Of a stretch of 64,000 bases of DNA, positions 8,433 through 18,820 are shown piece after piece (positions within the stretch are counted from its first letter, which is position 1; each line of letters begins with the position of its first letter). The translations under genes and the position numbers were made by a program. This DNA is from Chryseobacterium paridis (GTDB lineage: Bacteria; Bacteroidota; Bacteroidia; Flavobacteriales; Weeksellaceae): positions 186,001 through 250,000 of the forward strand of contig NZ_JAENHK010000010.1 of assembly GCF_016595215.1 (NCBI RefSeq), in the 5' to 3' direction. The notes beneath the pieces are model-generated. The model made no database searches and was not told where the DNA came from. It worked only from the letters and a program-made list of their open reading frames with translations.

Positions 8433-11400
8433 ATGAAAAATTTTATTGATAAATTAAAAGAAAATAACATAGAAGTTGTATTGAAGAATGATGATTTAGA
8501 AATCATTTCCACAAAAGAGAGTATTCCAACTGAGCTTTTGAAGGAAATAAAAATAAACAAAGATTCTTTAGTTCAATTTTTTAAAAATAAATCACTCTCA
8601 AATGCTTCTATAGATGAACAAGGTAATATCCATTACAGAACATCTCATGTTCAAAGGGAAATATGGATAACATGCCAGGACCCTACAGCATCCATAACCT
8701 ACCACTTACCTTCAAATTTCTATATTCGGGAAACTTTAGATCTTGAATTATTAAAAAAGGCATTGAATTTTGTTCTTAACAAATATGAAATTTTAAGAAC
8801 CAATTTTAAATTAAATGCTTCAGGAGATTTGGAGCAAATAATCCATCATAAAGTAGAAGCGGATATACATGAAGTCGATTATACCCATGGTAATTATGGG
8901 GATGGGATGGAATTTATCAATAAAGATAATCTTGTAAATTTTGATTTAGAAAACGGTCTGCTTTTACGATGTTATTTAATTCATCTTCCTGAAGGAAATA
9001 GCATTTTCTATTATAATATACATCATATTATAGCGGATGAATGGTCCGTTAAGATATTTGAAAATGAAATATTCTCAGTATATAAGGCCTATTTAATTGG
9101 GGCAGAGCCGGAAAAAGAAGTAAAATATCAGTATAAGGATTATATTGACTGGACCTATGAACAATTGTCAGCTTCAAAGGATCACAAAAAATACTGGCAG
9201 GATGTTTTGTTACCGTTACCGGAAGCAGTTCAGTTTCCTACAGATAAGATAAAACCATCTTTCAAAACCTATGACAGTGTAGCTTTTCAGATGTTTTTAT
9301 CCCTTGAGAATACCAAGTTGCTTAGTAATTTGGTTCAGAAACGTCACGGAAGTCTTTTCATGGGAGTTCTTACGGTGCTAAAGGCATTATTGTACAAATA
9401 TACCCATCATGAAGATATTATTGTAGGATCCCCGATGGCTATCAGGGAAAGAGATGAATTTTCTCAGCAGATCGGTTATTTTTTAAGAACATTGGTGTTA
9501 AGAAATAAAGTAAGTTCCACAGATAGCTTTAATACTTTCTTTGAAAAAGTTAAAGAGAACCTGATCTCCGCTTATGAACATTCTATCTATCCGCTGAGTG
9601 AGATACTCAATGATATTGATTTTAAAAGAGATCAGTCTAAAAGCTCAATTTTTGATATTTCAATTACATTTCATGAAGCGACAACAGATCCTTATTCAAT
9701 ACATGAAATAGTAACAGATAATATTCAGGAATTTAAAGAAGGTAACTGTAAGAATGATATTGAGTTTCACTTTGGTGTTATTAATGACCAGTTATACATC
9801 AAAGTAAATTATAATAAGGATCTGTATGATTCCGATATTATTCAGAACTTTATAAAACATTACAAAGAATTACTATTAAAATTTGTTGATTCTCCCAATA
9901 CTCCTTTATCAGAATTAGAATATGTAAGCTCTGCTGATCGGGAAATATTGCTAAAAGAATTTAATGATACCTCTGTTTCATACCCTGACAATCAAAATAT
10001 TGTTAGTTTGTTTGAAGAGGAAGTGGCCAAAAATCCAGATTCAAGAGCTGTTGTTTTCGAAGATACAGCATTAAGCTATGAAGAGCTGAATAATAAAGCG
10101 AATGCTTTAGCTTATCGTCTTCAGGTGGATCATGGGATCAAGAAAGGCGATCAGGTAGGAGTGATGCTTAACCGTGGAGAGAATCAGATCGTTTCCATTC
10201 TTGGGATATTGAAGCTAGGAGCCATCTATGTCCCTGTGGATGCCAACCTTCCAGAATCCAGAAAAGAAGTGATGACTTCCGGCTTATCTCTACTGATCAC
10301 TGAATCTTACTATTTCTTTGACCTTGATTTCTACTCCGGTGAATCTTTTTCCATTGATCTGGAATTCACAGAGGAAGATGCTTCAGGCTTTACATCAGAA
10401 GTTTTGGAAAAAGATGATATTGCTTATATCATTTACACTTCCGGTTCTACGGGAGAACCCAAAGGAGTTTTGAATACCCATGGCGGTATTTTAAATACGA
10501 TGTTATTCCAGAAAGAATTCTTTGAAGTTTCCTCTTATGAAAATGTTGCTCAGTTTGCTTCTTTTTCATTTGATGCTTCCATTTCGGAGATTTTTATGAC
10601 GTTGCTAAGTGGTAAGAGTCTTCATATTCTTAGCGATTCAGTAAGAAAAGATGCTTATGCCTTTGAAGAGTATGTAAATAATCATTCTATTGACCTGGTA
10701 ACGCTGCCACCAGCATTTTTCAGTTTATTGAATGTTGAAAAGCTTCAAAATTTAAAAGGCTTAATTACCGCAGGAGAATCAGCCGTAATCGGTAAGACGA
10801 AAGAATATTTAAAGTATGGTACTTTTTACAATGCTTATGGTCCTACAGAGACAAGCATCTGTGCTACCGTACATAAACTTGAAAAGGGAAGTGTTCTGGA
10901 ATCTTCTACCATACCTATCGGTCAGCCTATTGCCAATACGCAGATTTATATTTTAGATGAGTATAAACATTTGGTTCCAGCAGGAGTAAGCGGCGAGATG
11001 TATATATCTGGAGCTGGATTGGCTCAGGGTTATTTAAATAATCCAGAGCTTACCGCAGAGAAGTTTGTAGATCATCCATTTATCCCGGGTACGAAGATGT
11101 ACCGCACAGGAGATTTAGGCAAATGGTTAGCAGATGGCACAATAGAGTATCTAGGAAGGATTGACCATCAGGTGAAGATCCGTGGTCACAGGATAGAGCT
11201 TGGCGAGATCGACAGCCAGGTGCTTTCTTATAATTCAAGTATTCAAACAGCAGTTGCTGAAGTAAAAGAGCATGAAGAAGATAAGAGTTTGGTGGTGTAT
11301 TATGTAAGTGATACCCCGATTGACAAGCAGGATTTGGCGAGACACCTTGAGAGCAAGCTTCCCAAATACATGCTTCCTGGTTTTTATGTAGAACTTGATC

Positions 11401-14400
11401 AAATTCCCTTGACAAGCAATGGAAAGGTTGACAGAAAGAGTTTACCAGAAGTAAGCAGTTCAGATTTAATAAAGAATGAATACGTAGCTGCTAGAAACAA
11501 GGAAGAAAGTGTATTAGTCTCTGTTTGTGAGCAGGTCTTGAAACACAGTCCGATCAGTATCCGTGATAACTATTATAATTTAGGAGGAGACTCCATAAAA
11601 TCCATTCAGATTGTTTCCAGGCTTCGTCAGCAGGGTTACAGTTTAAAAGTAGAACATATTTTACAGTATCCAGTATTAGAAGAGCTGGCTCGTTATATGA
11701 CAACAGATGTTGTGAATATTGACCAGTCAGCAGTTATGGGGGAAAGTATTCTAACTCCTATCCAGAGATATTTCTTTGAGAGTAAAGGGATCACTAATAA
11801 AAACCATTACAACCAGTCTGTTATCTTAAAAAGCAGAGAAAGACTTTCCGGAAAGATTCTTGAATCCTCTCTAAAGACTTTGGTGTCACATCATGATGCT
11901 CTGAGAATGGTATATAGCCAGAAAGAGGAAGAATGGAATCAGTATAATTCGGGAATTGATGGCGTACATTACCGTTTGGCGTATTTTGATATCCGGGAAT
12001 GTGGTAGTGAATCAGAAGAGCTATCCCAATTGCAGCAGATAGGTGAAGACCTTCAAAGCAGTATAGATCTTGGCTCAGGCATTTTATTCCATGTGGGTCA
12101 TGTATCAATGAGCGATGGTGACCGTATTATTTTAGTGGTTCATCATCTGGTAATGGATGGGGTTTCATGGAGAATTTTGCTGGAAGATTTAGGAAAGCTG
12201 TATGAATCGGGAGTTCAGGGCTTATCTTCTGACCTGCCCTCGAAAACGGATTCTTTCCAGAGTTGGGGTAAAGCCTTGGATGAATACAGCAGAAGTTTGG
12301 AACTGTCCAAAGAGCGTTTATATTGGGAAGGAGTAGAATCTGAAAACTATGCTCCTCTAGCTACAGATTATCCTGTAGAAGGCAAACAGGTTTTAGATAA
12401 AAGCTTAGGCTTTAGTTTAAGTACTGATGCTACGAAATTATTACAGACTCGCGCGGGGAGAAAATACAGTGCAGAGATCAATGATGTTTTACTGACTGGT
12501 TTGGCATTAGCATTACAGAATCAGTTTGGAGTTAGCAAGACCAAGGTTCTCATGGAAGGCCATGGTAGGGAAGTGATGAGCACAGGACTTGATATCAGCC
12601 GGACGATAGGTTGGTTTACCAGTGTATATCCTTTTAACCTTGATATCAGCGATAAGAGTCAGCCTGCTTTGGTAAGTGTAAAAGAAGGTTTACGAAGTAT
12701 TCCAAACAAAGGAATTGGTTATGGTATTTTGAATTATCTGGGTAATGCATTTTCTTCAACAAGTAATTCTTCCATACAGTTCAATTACCTTGGAGATTTT
12801 AATGAAATTGGAGATTCCGAAACTGAAGGGAAGCGCTCTTTATTTGATTACAGCTCCGAAAATATAGGTTCTTCTGTAGATTCTGCTAATTTATCTACAG
12901 ATCTCTTATTGGATGTCTCAGGAATGACGGTAAACGGAGTGATGAGTATCAATATCCGTTTTTCAGAGAAATTATTTACAGAAAATACGATACAGAAACT
13001 TTTAGCTGCTTATCAGGCACACCTGGAAGCTATCGTGAAAGAGAGTGAAGATTCATCTGTGATTCTAACGCCATCAGACCTTACTTACAAAGGATTATCA
13101 TTCAGCACCATTGAGGAGATCAGTAAAGGAAATGATATAGAAGATATTTATGAGTTGTCCCCAATGCAGCAAGGCTTGTATTACCATTGGCTGGTAGATC
13201 CTCACGGCTCAATTTACTATATGCAGACCTCCTACCGTATTAAATCATCGGAACTGAACTTATCTCTGGTAGAAAAAGCATTTGGAATGTTGCTCAACCG
13301 TCATTCCATTCTTCGTACTTCCTTTGAAAGTCGTTATGGAGAAGTGCCTTTACAGATTGTTCATAAAAAAGCTCATGTAGACTTCAAACATTTGATATTA
13401 GAATCAGAGCTTGAACTGGACAATATAAAGCAAGGGGATGTAAACCGCGGCTTTGTCCTAAGTGAACCTACACAAATGCGTTTGGTTATTGTGGAGTTAC
13501 CGGATGGCTATTATGAATTCATCTGGAGCCACCACCATATCATTATGGACGGCTGGTGCCTGAGTATCCTGATCAATGATTTTTCTGCAATTTTAAGTTC
13601 TTTGGAACACGGAACAGAAATAAATCTGCCGGAAACCAAGAAGTATTCGTCTTATATTGAGTGGTTAAGAGAAGTTGATGACCAGGAAACAATGAAATAT
13701 TGGGAATCCTATCTTAGCGGTGTTAACGTGCCAGCAGTAATTCCGTTTGAACGAGACCGTGCTTCTGCCAACGAGCCTAAAGTAATTGTAAGCAATAAGA
13801 TTAAAATTGAAGGAGATTCTTTCAAAGGAATTGAAAAATTATGCAAGAATATTGGAATTACGATCAACACCTATATTCAGGGAGTCTGGGGATATCTGCT
13901 TTCCAGATATAACGGATCAGAAGATGCTGTATTTGGAGCAGTAGTGTCTGGCCGCCCTCCTGCACTGGAAGATGTTGAAAATATTGTAGGACTATTTATC
14001 AATACCATTCCGATCAGAGTAAAATATAAAAAGGAAGATACGGTTAAAGAATTTTTCCTTGATTTACATACCAAGTCCATTCAAAGCAGTCCTTATCATT
14101 ATTCTAAACTTTCAGATATCCAGACAATTTCGGGGTTAGGAAATAACATGATTAACAATATCATTGTTTTTGAAAATTACCCTGTTCAGGACTCTATCAT
14201 GGACAACTATGTGGATAATGAAAGCAGCTCATCAATTGAAGAGATCAAAAACGTAGAAGTAGTTGATGAAACCAATTATTACTTTTTGATTACTGTATTC
14301 CCATCAGAAGACTCGGTAATGCTTGATATTAAATATGATGCTTCTGTTTTCAACAGGGTATTAATGGATAATATCGGAATGCATTTTACTAATTTGTTAA

Positions 14401-17400
14401 AAAATATATTCATTGATGGCGAAAGAAAAATTTTAGAAGCTGGTTATTTAGTCCGGGATGAGAAAAAACTTTTATTAGAAGGTTTCAACAATACCACTTC
14501 TTTTTATCCTGAGAATCAAAGTATCGTTAGTTTATTTGAGGATCAGGTAAAGCAGACTCCTGATCATACTGCAATTATTTATGAGGATCTGAAATTAAGC
14601 TATGCCGAGTTAAATGATAAGGCGTCTAGCCTTGCCTGGGAATTGCAGAATACCCATGGAATAAAAAAAGGCGACCATGTAGGTGTGATGCTTAACCGTG
14701 GGGAAAATCAGATCATTTCTATCCTGGGCATATTAAAACTGGGTGCAGTATATGTGCCGATTGATGCCAACCTTCCTGAATCCAGAAAAGAGGTGATGAC
14801 CTCCGGTTTGTCTTTATTGATCACTGAATCTTACTACTTCTTCGATCTGGATTTTTATTCTGGTGGATCTTTTTCAATAGATTTAGAATTGATGGGAGAA
14901 ATTAATTCAGAATTTAATTCTGAAGTTTTAGAAAAGGATGATATTGCCTATATCATTTATACATCAGGCTCTACTGGGGAACCAAAAGGCGTGATGAATA
15001 CCCATGGAGGTATACTCAATATGACACAGTTTCAAAAGGAATTCTTTGGAGTCTCTGCTTACCAAAATGTAGCGCAGTTTGCCTCTTTTTCTTTTGATGC
15101 CTCTATTTTCGAGATTTTTATGACCCTACTTTGTGGAAAGTCCCTTCATATTCTTAGCGATGTAGTTAGAAAAGATTCCTTTGCCTTTGAAGAATATGTA
15201 GAGAAGCATTCTATTGATATAGTAACGCTGCCTCCTGCATTCTTCAACTTACTCAATGTAGAGAAGCTTCAAAACCTGAAAGCAGTAATTACAGCGGGAG
15301 AATCGGCAGTTATCGGGAAGACAAAAGAATTCCTTCAGCATGGTACTTTTTACAATGCTTACGGGCCTACTGAGACAAGTATTTGTGCTACTGTGCATAA
15401 AATAGAAAAAGGAAGTGATTTGGCATTATCAATCATACCCATTGGTAAGCCCATAGCGAACACGCAAATTTATATTCTGGATGCAGATAAGGACCTGGTG
15501 CCTGTAGGAGTAATAGGGGAGATTTATATCTCAGGAGCAGGTTTGGCAAAGGGATATTTGAATAATCCTGAACTTACCTCTGAAAAGTTTATAGAAAACC
15601 CTTTTATACCAGGTACTAAAATGTATCGTAGCGGGGATACGGGAAGATGGCTACCTGATGGAACTATTGAATATTCTGGCAGGATCGACCGCCAGGTAAA
15701 GGTTCGCGGACATCGTATTGAGTTGGGAGAGATCGACAGCCAGGTACTTTCTTACAGCCATGCCATTAAGACTGCCGTTACTGATGTGAAAGAGCATGAA
15801 GGGGATAAAAGCATTGTGGTATATTATGTAGCAGATGCTGAGATTGACAAAGACGAATTAACCAAATATCTGGAGGAAAAGTTACCACAGTATATGGTGC
15901 CGAGCTTTTATGTCGAGCTGGAAGATATTCCTTTAACCAGCAATGGGAAAATTGACCGGAAGAAACTGCCTGATGTTTCTTCTGCCGACCTTATAAAGAA
16001 TGAATATGTTGCTCCCAACACACCAGCACAATCTGCTTTGGTAGAAGTTTGTGAACAGATTCTGAAACACAGTCCTATCAGTATGAAGGATAATTATTAT
16101 AACCTTGGGGGAGAATCCATCAAATCTATTCAGATTGTATCAAAATTAAGACAAAAAGGATATACCCTGAAAGTAGAGTATATTTTACAGTATCCTGTTT
16201 TAGAAGAAATGAGTAAGCATATTACAAGCGAAGTCTCAGCAATAGAACAGTCTGTTGTAAGTGGAGAGATCAGCCTGACGCCTATTCAGCGTAGTTTTTT
16301 TGAGGATGAAAAGATCGTTAATAAAAATCATTTTAATCAATCCGTTGTATTAAAAAGCACTGAAAGACTCTCAGGTTCAATTTTAGAGAATTGTGTAGAG
16401 CAGCTGGTCAATCATCATGATGCGATGAGAATGATGTATACTAATGAGGAAAGTAATTGGAGACAATTCAATTCCGATATATCCGGTAGGCATTATCGAT
16501 ATGAGTATTTTGATATCACTTCAAGCACATCAGAAACAGAAGAACTTGAACGTTTAGAAGATATTGGAATAACGCTTCAGACTTCAATAGACATCACTTC
16601 AGGGATTTTGTTCCACGTAGGACATGTGTCTATGAGTGACGGCGACAGGATTCTGTTAATTCTTCACCACCTGGTTGCGGATGGAATATCCTGGCGTATT
16701 CTGTTGGAAGATCTGAACAATCTGTATGATTCGGCTATATTAGGAAATGTATATATCCTTCCAGCTAAAACACATTCCTTCCAAAAGTGGAGTAAAGTGT
16801 TGGAGGACTATAGTACCAGCCCTTCTTTAGGAAAAGAACGTGCGTACTGGGAGAGCATAGAATCCGTAGATTATTCAATGATTCCTACAGATTATCCTTT
16901 AGCAGGAAATCAGGTTTCTGATAGTAGTATGGGATTCTCTTTTGATAAAGAGCAGACGCATTTATTACAAACCAATGCAGGCAAGAAATATAATGCTGAA
17001 GTTAAAGATATTCTGTTAACAGCAATGGCTATGTCTCTGCAGGAACATTTTGGGATAAGCAAAACTAAGGTACTGATGGAAGGACATGGTAGAGAGAACA
17101 TTTCTGCTGATGTAGATGTTAGTAGAACAATAGGTTGGTTTACTAGTGTTTATCCTTTTTCATTAGATATTAGTGATAAGACCAGACCTTTTATAGTAAG
17201 TGTAAAAGAAGGCCTGAATAACATTCCTCAAAAAGGGATTGGATATGGAGTTCTTCACTACCTGAATGAAAAAATTAAATCCTCATCAGATCCGAGCATA
17301 TGCTTTAATTTTATGGGAAGTTTTGATGATGCAGGAGGTGTTAACAACAAAAAAATGAGGCTTGATTTCTCATCTGAAAGTATAGGTACAGCGGTTTCTG

Positions 17401-18809
17401 CTGACAATTTGAAAACTTCTATTTTACTGGATGTTTCAGGGATCATAGTGTCCGGAGTACTATCTGTAAATATCCTTTATTCAAAAAACATATTTCATGA
17501 ATCTACAATCGAAAAACTATCGCAATTGTATAAGAAAAATATGATAAAGATTCTGGAAGAAAATGAAAATGAAAGTAGCAATGAATGGCAATATGGAGAT
17601 ACAATGACGTTGTCTCCTAACCAATATCATCTGTTCAGGAATAAATATTCATCAGTAAACTTTAATATAGATGTACAAAGATTTGATGAAAATAATTTTG
17701 AACAGACCCTTAGAAAGTGCTTTTCCAGATTTCCTTCTTTGATGACGAAATATGAGCAGGATCAGCTCCAGGTTTTACAACGTTATATCTCCGAAACAGA
17801 AGTAGCTGTAAAAATACATACTGAAAGCTTACAGGTGAGGTCAGAAGAGGAGATTAAAGCTATTGGAAAAGAGTTTATATTCCAGCCGTACGACTTATTT
17901 GAGGGCGAACTGATAAGAGTTTTTGTTGTTAAAACCGAAACTTCCGGTACTCCACAAGCTTCGTTATTTTTCGGAATACACCACTCCTTATTGGATAATT
18001 ATTCATCTAATTATTTAAAACATGAATTGGAGGCTTACTTTAATTCTGGTAAAGAAATTAGTATGCAACCTCACCATTTTACCTTTATTGATTCTCAGGA
18101 GAAATTTTTGAAATCCGATGAAGGGATTGAACTTAGAAATAATCAGGTTAATTCCTTATTGACAACTCCTTTGTATGAAAATAAAGATTCCGGTAGTGAC
18201 CATGTTTTCTTCCAGAATTTTATGATCAGGGAAGCTTTTATTAAAAATGAAGATTTCGTGCATCTTAGGGAAGTATCTAAAAAAGCGTCTGTTCCTATGA
18301 ATGCTCTATGCCTGTCGGTATTTTCCAGAATTATGACCGATTATAAAGGTCCAGTCAAAAATTTATTCGGAATGCTAAGCAGTAATAGAGAAAATTCGGA
18401 GTATGGTAATATGACGGGGGTATTAACTAATCTTGTTATGGTTTCCCATGCTGATTCTAAAAATTATTCAATTGAGGAAATGATGAAGAACTATGTAAGA
18501 ATGATTGAGTGCAGATCAGAGCAAAAAATTCCATATCAAGTCATTAGACAGGATATAGAATCGAAGGAAAGTAAAGATGTCGAAAAGAATATTTTTGGAT
18601 TTTATAGCTATTTAAGCCAGAATGAAGAAAAGGAATATGATTATTTCAATGAATACATGGAAGAAATGACAGAATTTGACGGAATTAATCTGAAAGCCTT
18701 TGAATATTCTAATGGAGTCTTACTTCAATTATCACAACCCGCATCTACTGCCAGCATTGATTTTTCAAAGTATATTAAAGAATTCACAGACTTTTTAAAA
18801 ACGCAGTAA
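8433..18809 (+). CDS. two-module NRPS, docking-C-A-T-E-C-A-T-E-C'
   Basis: 3,458 residues. Residues 1-55 resemble a TubC-type N-terminal docking domain. Then C3 (about 70-500; H197-H-I-I-A-D202-E203, so the usual DG is DE), A3 (about 515-1010), T3 (Ser1054), E3 (about 1090-1530; H1237-H1238 and E-G-H-G-R-E), C4 (about 1570-2000; H1701-H1702...D1706, with the S-P-M-Q-Q-G motif of DCL domains), A4 (about 2025-2510), T4 (Ser2562), E4 (about 2595-3040; H2745-H2746, E-G-H-G-R-E) and a C-terminal condensation-like domain (about 3050-3458; H3183-H-S-L-L-D3188-N3189). Both carriers have the LGGD/ES form usual before epimerases. Pocket residues: A3 D-A-S-T-I-A-A-I-C-K, same as A2 of the first NRPS; A4 D-A-F-T-I-A-A-I-C-K. 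Both read as aromatic, so two D-aromatic residues are predicted. First gene of a nine-gene block. Confidence 0.95.
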   Translation: MKNFIDKLKENNIEVVLKNDDLEIISTKESIPTELLKEIKINKDSLVQFFKNKSLSNASIDEQGNIHYRTSHVQREIWITCQDPTASITYHLPSNFYIRETLDLELLKKALNFVLNKYEILRTNFKLNASGDLEQIIHHKVEADIHEVDYTHGNYGDGMEFINKDNLVNFDLENGLLLRCYLIHLPEGNSIFYYNIHHIIADEWSVKIFENEIFSVYKAYLIGAEPEKEVKYQYKDYIDWTYEQLSASKDHKKYWQDVLLPLPEAVQFPTDKIKPSFKTYDSVAFQMFLSLENTKLLSNLVQKRHGSLFMGVLTVLKALLYKYTHHEDIIVGSPMAIRERDEFSQQIGYFLRTLVLRNKVSSTDSFNTFFEKVKENLISAYEHSIYPLSEILNDIDFKRDQSKSSIFDISITFHEATTDPYSIHEIVTDNIQEFKEGNCKNDIEFHFGVINDQLYIKVNYNKDLYDSDIIQNFIKHYKELLLKFVDSPNTPLSELEYVSSADREILLKEFNDTSVSYPDNQNIVSLFEEEVAKNPDSRAVVFEDTALSYEELNNKANALAYRLQVDHGIKKGDQVGVMLNRGENQIVSILGILKLGAIYVPVDANLPESRKEVMTSGLSLLITESYYFFDLDFYSGESFSIDLEFTEEDASGFTSEVLEKDDIAYIIYTSGSTGEPKGVLNTHGGILNTMLFQKEFFEVSSYENVAQFASFSFDASISEIFMTLLSGKSLHILSDSVRKDAYAFEEYVNNHSIDLVTLPPAFFSLLNVEKLQNLKGLITAGESAVIGKTKEYLKYGTFYNAYGPTETSICATVHKLEKGSVLESSTIPIGQPIANTQIYILDEYKHLVPAGVSGEMYISGAGLAQGYLNNPELTAEKFVDHPFIPGTKMYRTGDLGKWLADGTIEYLGRIDHQVKIRGHRIELGEIDSQVLSYNSSIQTAVAEVKEHEEDKSLVVYYVSDTPIDKQDLARHLESKLPKYMLPGFYVELDQIPLTSNGKVDRKSLPEVSSSDLIKNEYVAARNKEESVLVSVCEQVLKHSPISIRDNYYNLGGDSIKSIQIVSRLRQQGYSLKVEHILQYPVLEELARYMTTDVVNIDQSAVMGESILTPIQRYFFESKGITNKNHYNQSVILKSRERLSGKILESSLKTLVSHHDALRMVYSQKEEEWNQYNSGIDGVHYRLAYFDIRECGSESEELSQLQQIGEDLQSSIDLGSGILFHVGHVSMSDGDRIILVVHHLVMDGVSWRILLEDLGKLYESGVQGLSSDLPSKTDSFQSWGKALDEYSRSLELSKERLYWEGVESENYAPLATDYPVEGKQVLDKSLGFSLSTDATKLLQTRAGRKYSAEINDVLLTGLALALQNQFGVSKTKVLMEGHGREVMSTGLDISRTIGWFTSVYPFNLDISDKSQPALVSVKEGLRSIPNKGIGYGILNYLGNAFSSTSNSSIQFNYLGDFNEIGDSETEGKRSLFDYSSENIGSSVDSANLSTDLLLDVSGMTVNGVMSINIRFSEKLFTENTIQKLLAAYQAHLEAIVKESEDSSVILTPSDLTYKGLSFSTIEEISKGNDIEDIYELSPMQQGLYYHWLVDPHGSIYYMQTSYRIKSSELNLSLVEKAFGMLLNRHSILRTSFESRYGEVPLQIVHKKAHVDFKHLILESELELDNIKQGDVNRGFVLSEPTQMRLVIVELPDGYYEFIWSHHHIIMDGWCLSILINDFSAILSSLEHGTEINLPETKKYSSYIEWLREVDDQETMKYWESYLSGVNVPAVIPFERDRASANEPKVIVSNKIKIEGDSFKGIEKLCKNIGITINTYIQGVWGYLLSRYNGSEDAVFGAVVSGRPPALEDVENIVGLFINTIPIRVKYKKEDTVKEFFLDLHTKSIQSSPYHYSKLSDIQTISGLGNNMINNIIVFENYPVQDSIMDNYVDNESSSSIEEIKNVEVVDETNYYFLITVFPSEDSVMLDIKYDASVFNRVLMDNIGMHFTNLLKNIFIDGERKILEAGYLVRDEKKLLLEGFNNTTSFYPENQSIVSLFEDQVKQTPDHTAIIYEDLKLSYAELNDKASSLAWELQNTHGIKKGDHVGVMLNRGENQIISILGILKLGAVYVPIDANLPESRKEVMTSGLSLLITESYYFFDLDFYSGGSFSIDLELMGEINSEFNSEVLEKDDIAYIIYTSGSTGEPKGVMNTHGGILNMTQFQKEFFGVSAYQNVAQFASFSFDASIFEIFMTLLCGKSLHILSDVVRKDSFAFEEYVEKHSIDIVTLPPAFFNLLNVEKLQNLKAVITAGESAVIGKTKEFLQHGTFYNAYGPTETSICATVHKIEKGSDLALSIIPIGKPIANTQIYILDADKDLVPVGVIGEIYISGAGLAKGYLNNPELTSEKFIENPFIPGTKMYRSGDTGRWLPDGTIEYSGRIDRQVKVRGHRIELGEIDSQVLSYSHAIKTAVTDVKEHEGDKSIVVYYVADAEIDKDELTKYLEEKLPQYMVPSFYVELEDIPLTSNGKIDRKKLPDVSSADLIKNEYVAPNTPAQSALVEVCEQILKHSPISMKDNYYNLGGESIKSIQIVSKLRQKGYTLKVEYILQYPVLEEMSKHITSEVSAIEQSVVSGEISLTPIQRSFFEDEKIVNKNHFNQSVVLKSTERLSGSILENCVEQLVNHHDAMRMMYTNEESNWRQFNSDISGRHYRYEYFDITSSTSETEELERLEDIGITLQTSIDITSGILFHVGHVSMSDGDRILLILHHLVADGISWRILLEDLNNLYDSAILGNVYILPAKTHSFQKWSKVLEDYSTSPSLGKERAYWESIESVDYSMIPTDYPLAGNQVSDSSMGFSFDKEQTHLLQTNAGKKYNAEVKDILLTAMAMSLQEHFGISKTKVLMEGHGRENISADVDVSRTIGWFTSVYPFSLDISDKTRPFIVSVKEGLNNIPQKGIGYGVLHYLNEKIKSSSDPSICFNFMGSFDDAGGVNNKKMRLDFSSESIGTAVSADNLKTSILLDVSGIIVSGVLSVNILYSKNIFHESTIEKLSQLYKKNMIKILEENENESSNEWQYGDTMTLSPNQYHLFRNKYSSVNFNIDVQRFDENNFEQTLRKCFSRFPSLMTKYEQDQLQVLQRYISETEVAVKIHTESLQVRSEEEIKAIGKEFIFQPYDLFEGELIRVFVVKTETSGTPQASLFFGIHHSLLDNYSSNYLKHELEAYFNSGKEISMQPHHFTFIDSQEKFLKSDEGIELRNNQVNSLLTTPLYENKDSGSDHVFFQNFMIREAFIKNEDFVHLREVSKKASVPMNALCLSVFSRIMTDYKGPVKNLFGMLSSNRENSEYGNMTGVLTNLVMVSHADSKNYSIEEMMKNYVRMIECRSEQKIPYQVIRQDIESKESKDVEKNIFGFYSYLSQNEEKEYDYFNEYMEEMTEFDGINLKAFEYSNGVLLQLSQPASTASIDFSKYIKEFTDFLKTQ
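10134..11485 (+). repeat. near-identical A-domain DNA tract, copy 2
   Basis: Partner of 4925-6276 at a constant offset of 5,209 bp. The match covers nearly the whole A domain and stops before the carrier domain, where the sequences become unrelated (an LGGNS carrier in copy 1, an LGGDS carrier followed by an epimerase in copy 2). Confidence 0.85.
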
Positions 18810-18820
18810 ATTACATATTT

